A stretch of 64,000 nucleotides of DNA from Butyrivibrio sp. (GTDB lineage: Bacteria; Bacillota; Clostridia; Lachnospirales; Lachnospiraceae): assembly GCA_022486625.1 (NCBI GenBank), contig JAKVKH010000003.1, positions 104,215 through 168,214 on the forward strand. Reading direction: 5' to 3'. Position 1 is the stretch's first letter. Each line of letters begins with the position of its first letter. Made by a program: the position numbers and the translations under genes. This document shows, in pieces, positions 61,212-64,000 of this stretch. Below the pieces are notes generated by a model. The model was not told where the DNA came from. It did no database searches and was given only the letters and a program-made list of their open reading frames with translations.

Positions 61212-64000
61212 TCAGTCGGCATTTGCAGAAGTTCCATCGAGTTCCTTGGCAACACCGGAACGAATCTCGTCTCTCTTGGATTCGTTGTAATAATACTGAA
61301 ATACATCTTTTGTGATCTGTGCTGCATAACTGGATGAATAACCGTAGGCAACACGTGTCGCAATGGCTATTTCCGGATTTTCATACGGTGCATATCCGAC
61401 AAATAAAGCATGGTTTGCACGATCGGTACGCTCCTGAGCAGTACCTGTTTTACCGGCAACATTAACACCAATATTATTGAAATAGGCTTTTGACTCTACA
61501 ACACCTCTCATACCGGTATGAATTGCGTCCCAGTCTGATTGAGGCATATTGATCTTATCACGAACGGATGCAGAATAATCCTTCAGCAGGTTTCCGTCAG
61601 AATCTGTCGTTTTGTTAATCAGAGTCAGATTATAACAGGTTCCGCTGTTGGCCACTGTGGTAACATATCTTGCAAGGCCTACTGTGGTATATGCATTGGT
61701 ACCCTGACCAATTGCCGATCGTACAGCATCCTGTGTGGATACCTGCGGATCAGATTCATCAATCTCAATCCCGGATTTTTCTGTAAGTCCGTACATATCT
61801 GCATATTTCTTCAGCTTGGCAAGACCGACATCCGAAGAATAGGTATTGCCCTGCAGACCCAGCCCATATCCGACTGTATAGAAGAAATAGTTGCAGGAAT
61901 TCTTAATACCGCCGCTGACGTTCAGAGAACCATGACCCCGCGGGTATATCCAGCATCTGGGACTTGGCGTGATCTTATCAAACTGTCCGACGCAGGTGAT
62001 TGTTGAGGTGGTGGTAATCACACCTTCCATCAGACCCGCAGTTGCAGACACCATCTTGAATGTGGAACCTGGAGCTGTCTTCTGCTGCGTGGCATAATTA
62101 TAAAGCGGTTTGGAAAGATCGCTTCTGAGTTTTGCGTAATATGCCGCATCTACGCCGTTTGCCATCTTGTTATTGTCATAGCTTGGATAAGAAACAAGCG
62201 CCAGAACGTCACCATTTCTGACATCTGTAATGACCATGGAACCCGAACACGGATCCAGATTTAACTGGGCGGGGGTAATATCCAGTTTTCTGACACGATT
62301 AAGTATGAATGTATAGGCAGATTCAGCGCCGCCTTCAAACTGTTTCTGTTCAGCTGCACTCAGGGTGACAACTTTCTGCTCCAGAAGAAGCTTACAGCAG
62401 TCAGAACCGGATATGATTCCGTCATCAATCATATACTTATAAAGTTTTTTACTGAAAGTCACATCCTGTGACAGCTTGTCAGAAATATAGGACAGAATAT
62501 GTGTATAGACTTCTTCTGAATCCGAATACTGATTATCAAGTGCAAGTCCTGAAATATTAACCCAGTTTTTTGAAATTGCATAATGCAGGAATTCATTCAG
62601 AGAAATAGTTTCATCTTTTGTCCAGGCAATATAGGTTTTATCTTCCTTATCTACCGCATCTGAATCCAGTATACCGTCTGTATACAGCATGGATGCAATG
62701 TAACTTTCATAAATCTGATATTCCTTGGGCAGTTTATCATAAGGCGTTTTGGTGTCCGTAAGCTCTGTGCTCAGTTCGGCAAGGACAGCTGCCTGCTTTT
62801 GCTGAAAACGCTTATAAACCGACTGCTCAGTTGCACCGGCACCTTTTTCCGTAAAATGTGTTGTATCAATAACGGAATTGTTAAAAAGTGCATTATACAC
62901 ATCATAGATCGGTATGGTCAGATCACTGGAATTTTTTACCTGAGGCGCTGTTTTGGTGTCACGGATTTTGGATACCAAAATTCCGGCGAGACGCTCTTCA
63001 AGAATATCATATGCTGCTTCCTGAAGATCCTTATCAATGGTCAGATACACATCGTTGCCTGCAACCGGATCCACATAATCACTTGTTTCGATTACCTTAC
63101 CGACTTTGTCGACATAAACCGTTTCAGAGCCCTTCGTCCCCTGAAGCGTCGTTTCCATAGACTGCTCAATACCGGCTTTTCCAACCGTATCATTCAGATC
63201 ATAGTCTGGATTTTTCTTCTGCAGATCAGAGAGTTCGTCCTGTGAAACCTTGCCGGTATATCCGATAATCTGCGAAAAGTATTCTGCATCTACGTATTTA
63301 CGTGCAGTTTCTTCAACAATGGAAACGCCCTTCAGTTCGGAACTGTTTTCCATAACATCTGCAACTGTCTTATCACTGACACTTGTAGCAACTGTTGTAT
63401 CAATGTATTTCTGGTAGCTGTTCAGATTCATGTCATAACGGATGGTCAGTACCTTGAGCAGCCGTTCATTTGAATACCCCAGACCCGGAACAAAAGTTTT
63501 TTTATCTGCCGGATTGGTATAACCGCCGATTCCGAATTTAGTGGCCAGATCCTGAATTACTTCTGTTGCTGTTTTTGTTTTCTCTTCATATTTGAGATCA
63601 GTAATGGCCAGCCTGCCATAAATATCAGCCAGGAAGCGCAGTTTTGCCGTATCTTCCACTGTAAATTCAAAATTTCCGTTCTCATCAAGGGCAATATTAA
63701 AGTCACTGACAACTTCATCACCGTTTTTTTCGATCATATCGATCAGTTTATTCACGGTTGCATTAATTTCGGAATTGCGATTCGAACCTGTATCATATAC
63801 ATCTTCAATGGTAACGGAATTGGCAAGCTCATTATAGGCAAGCAGATTGCCGTTTCTGTCATAGATGTTTCCTCTCGTGCTGGGAATGTCCTTTTCCTTC
63901 TTGATTTTCAGCTGGAAGGAATTAAGATAATTCTCACCATTCACAATCTGCAGGTCAAAAAGACGGTATACAAGCGTTCCTGCACATACAATAAGCAGCA
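61212..64000 (-). CDS. mrdA: penicillin-binding protein 2 (class B PBP), 5-prime end outside the window
   Basis: The reading frame is open to the window edge, where LIVCAGTLVYRLFDLQIVNG continues a membrane segment. The gene therefore starts beyond 64000. The 910 residues downstream of codon 63944 show an N-terminal dimerisation region with RGNIYDRNGNLLAYN, and the transpeptidase motifs: STFK (Ser codon 62064-62066), SCN (61896 region) and KTG (61442-61450). The domain is interrupted before STFK by an insertion of about 230 residues (about 62285-62970) that normal PBP2 does not have. It pairs with RodA just downstream. Confidence 0.93.
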   Translation of the reverse strand, partial: LLIVCAGTLVYRLFDLQIVNGENYLNSFQLKIKKEKDIPSTRGNIYDRNGNLLAYNELANSVTIEDVYDTGSNRNSEINATVNKLIDMIEKNGDEVVSDFNIALDENGNFEFTVEDTAKLRFLADIYGRLAITDLKYEEKTKTATEVIQDLATKFGIGGYTNPADKKTFVPGLGYSNERLLKVLTIRYDMNLNSYQKYIDTTVATSVSDKTVADVMENSSELKGVSIVEETARKYVDAEYFSQIIGYTGKVSQDELSDLQKKNPDYDLNDTVGKAGIEQSMETTLQGTKGSETVYVDKVGKVIETSDYVDPVAGNDVYLTIDKDLQEAAYDILEERLAGILVSKIRDTKTAPQVKNSSDLTIPIYDVYNALFNNSVIDTTHFTEKGAGATEQSVYKRFQQKQAAVLAELSTELTDTKTPYDKLPKEYQIYESYIASMLYTDGILDSDAVDKEDKTYIAWTKDETISLNEFLHYAISKNWVNISGLALDNQYSDSEEVYTHILSYISDKLSQDVTFSKKLYKYMIDDGIISGSDCCKLLLEQKVVTLSAAEQKQFEGGAESAYTFILNRVRKLDITPAQLNLDPCSGSMVITDVRNGDVLALVSYPSYDNNKMANGVDAAYYAKLRSDLSKPLYNYATQQKTAPGSTFKMVSATAGLMEGVITTTSTITCVGQFDKITPSPRCWIYPRGHGSLNVSGGIKNSCNYFFYTVGYGLGLQGNTYSSDVGLAKLKKYADMYGLTEKSGIEIDESDPQVSTQDAVRSAIGQGTNAYTTVGLARYVTTVANSGTCYNLTLINKTTDSDGNLLKDYSASVRDKINMPQSDWDAIHTGMRGVVESKAYFNNIGVNVAGKTGTAQERTDRANHALFVGYAPYENPEIAIATRVAYGYSSSYAAQITKDVFQYYYNESKRDEIRSGVAKELDGTSANAD

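Noticed and set aside
1..64000. CRISPR array, tRNA, rRNA or insertion sequence
   Set aside because: No spaced direct repeats, no cloverleaf-like or rRNA-like sequence, and no IS-type inverted ends with a transposase were seen. The Rpn gene alone is not a transposon.

Overview
The window is typical of a low-to-mid GC, Gram-positive, anaerobic Firmicute and most resembles the family Lachnospiraceae (Clostridia). The evidence is the gene content and gene order: a GerW/YtfJ sporulation protein, a short HisG paired with HisZ, a HisIE with a HisF-like N-terminal domain, the radical-SAM / DUF2344 / RNase G / L21-Prp-L27 / Obg cluster, SepF, and LexA facing a small LysM protein. Start regions carry strong AGGAGG-type ribosome binding sites, promoters are sigma-A type, and intrinsic terminators are common. 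No rRNA, tRNA, CRISPR array or insertion sequence was seen. The species cannot be named from the sequence.

Layout. 0-2.1 kb: DUF2953 protein, GerW and a coiled-coil protein with a C-terminal J-like (HPD) segment. 2.4-14 kb: L28 (reverse strand), then Asp23, FakA-like, RecG, DegV, a type IIA topoisomerase pair (ParE/ParC-like), RsmD, CoaD and a coiled-coil protein. 14-19 kb: an amidase, two pseudouridine synthases, a HAD phosphatase, a small membrane protein and RecU. 19-24 kb: a histidine operon hisZ-G-D-B-IE behind a near-consensus promoter. 24-35 kb: an accessory stretch with a lipoprotein esterase, a two-component system, another lipoprotein, a run of small enzymes (GNAT, hydrolase, methyltransferase, two Nudix), a TauE-type exporter facing an AraC regulator, and an Rpn-type nuclease. 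35.5-41 kb: an SMC-type jetA-jetB-jetC (Wadjet / MksFEB-like) operon with no jetD. 41-49.5 kb: the conserved housekeeping run from the radical-SAM protein to RsfS. From 49.7 kb nearly everything is on the reverse strand: LexA, a tyrosine recombinase, a cytidylate kinase-like protein, RluD, LspA, AroB, SepF, a HlyD-like protein, a small P-loop protein, a D,D-carboxypeptidase lipoprotein, MgsA, RodA and a PBP2 that runs off the window end.

How the genes work together. FakA and DegV look like the kinase and fatty-acid carrier of a fatty acid kinase. The L21 leader, Prp and the extended L27 form a ribosome-assembly unit in which Prp trims L27. LexA and the LysM protein form an SOS cell-division checkpoint with several LexA-box-like palindromes, one lying inside a consensus promoter. 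PBP2, RodA, the carboxypeptidase and SepF belong to wall growth and division. The least ordinary items are the JetABC operon without its nuclease next to a divergent Rpn nuclease, the HisF-like domain on HisIE that has lost a catalytic aspartate, a PBP2 with an insertion of roughly 230 residues, and several operator-like palindromes in front of genes of unknown regulation.
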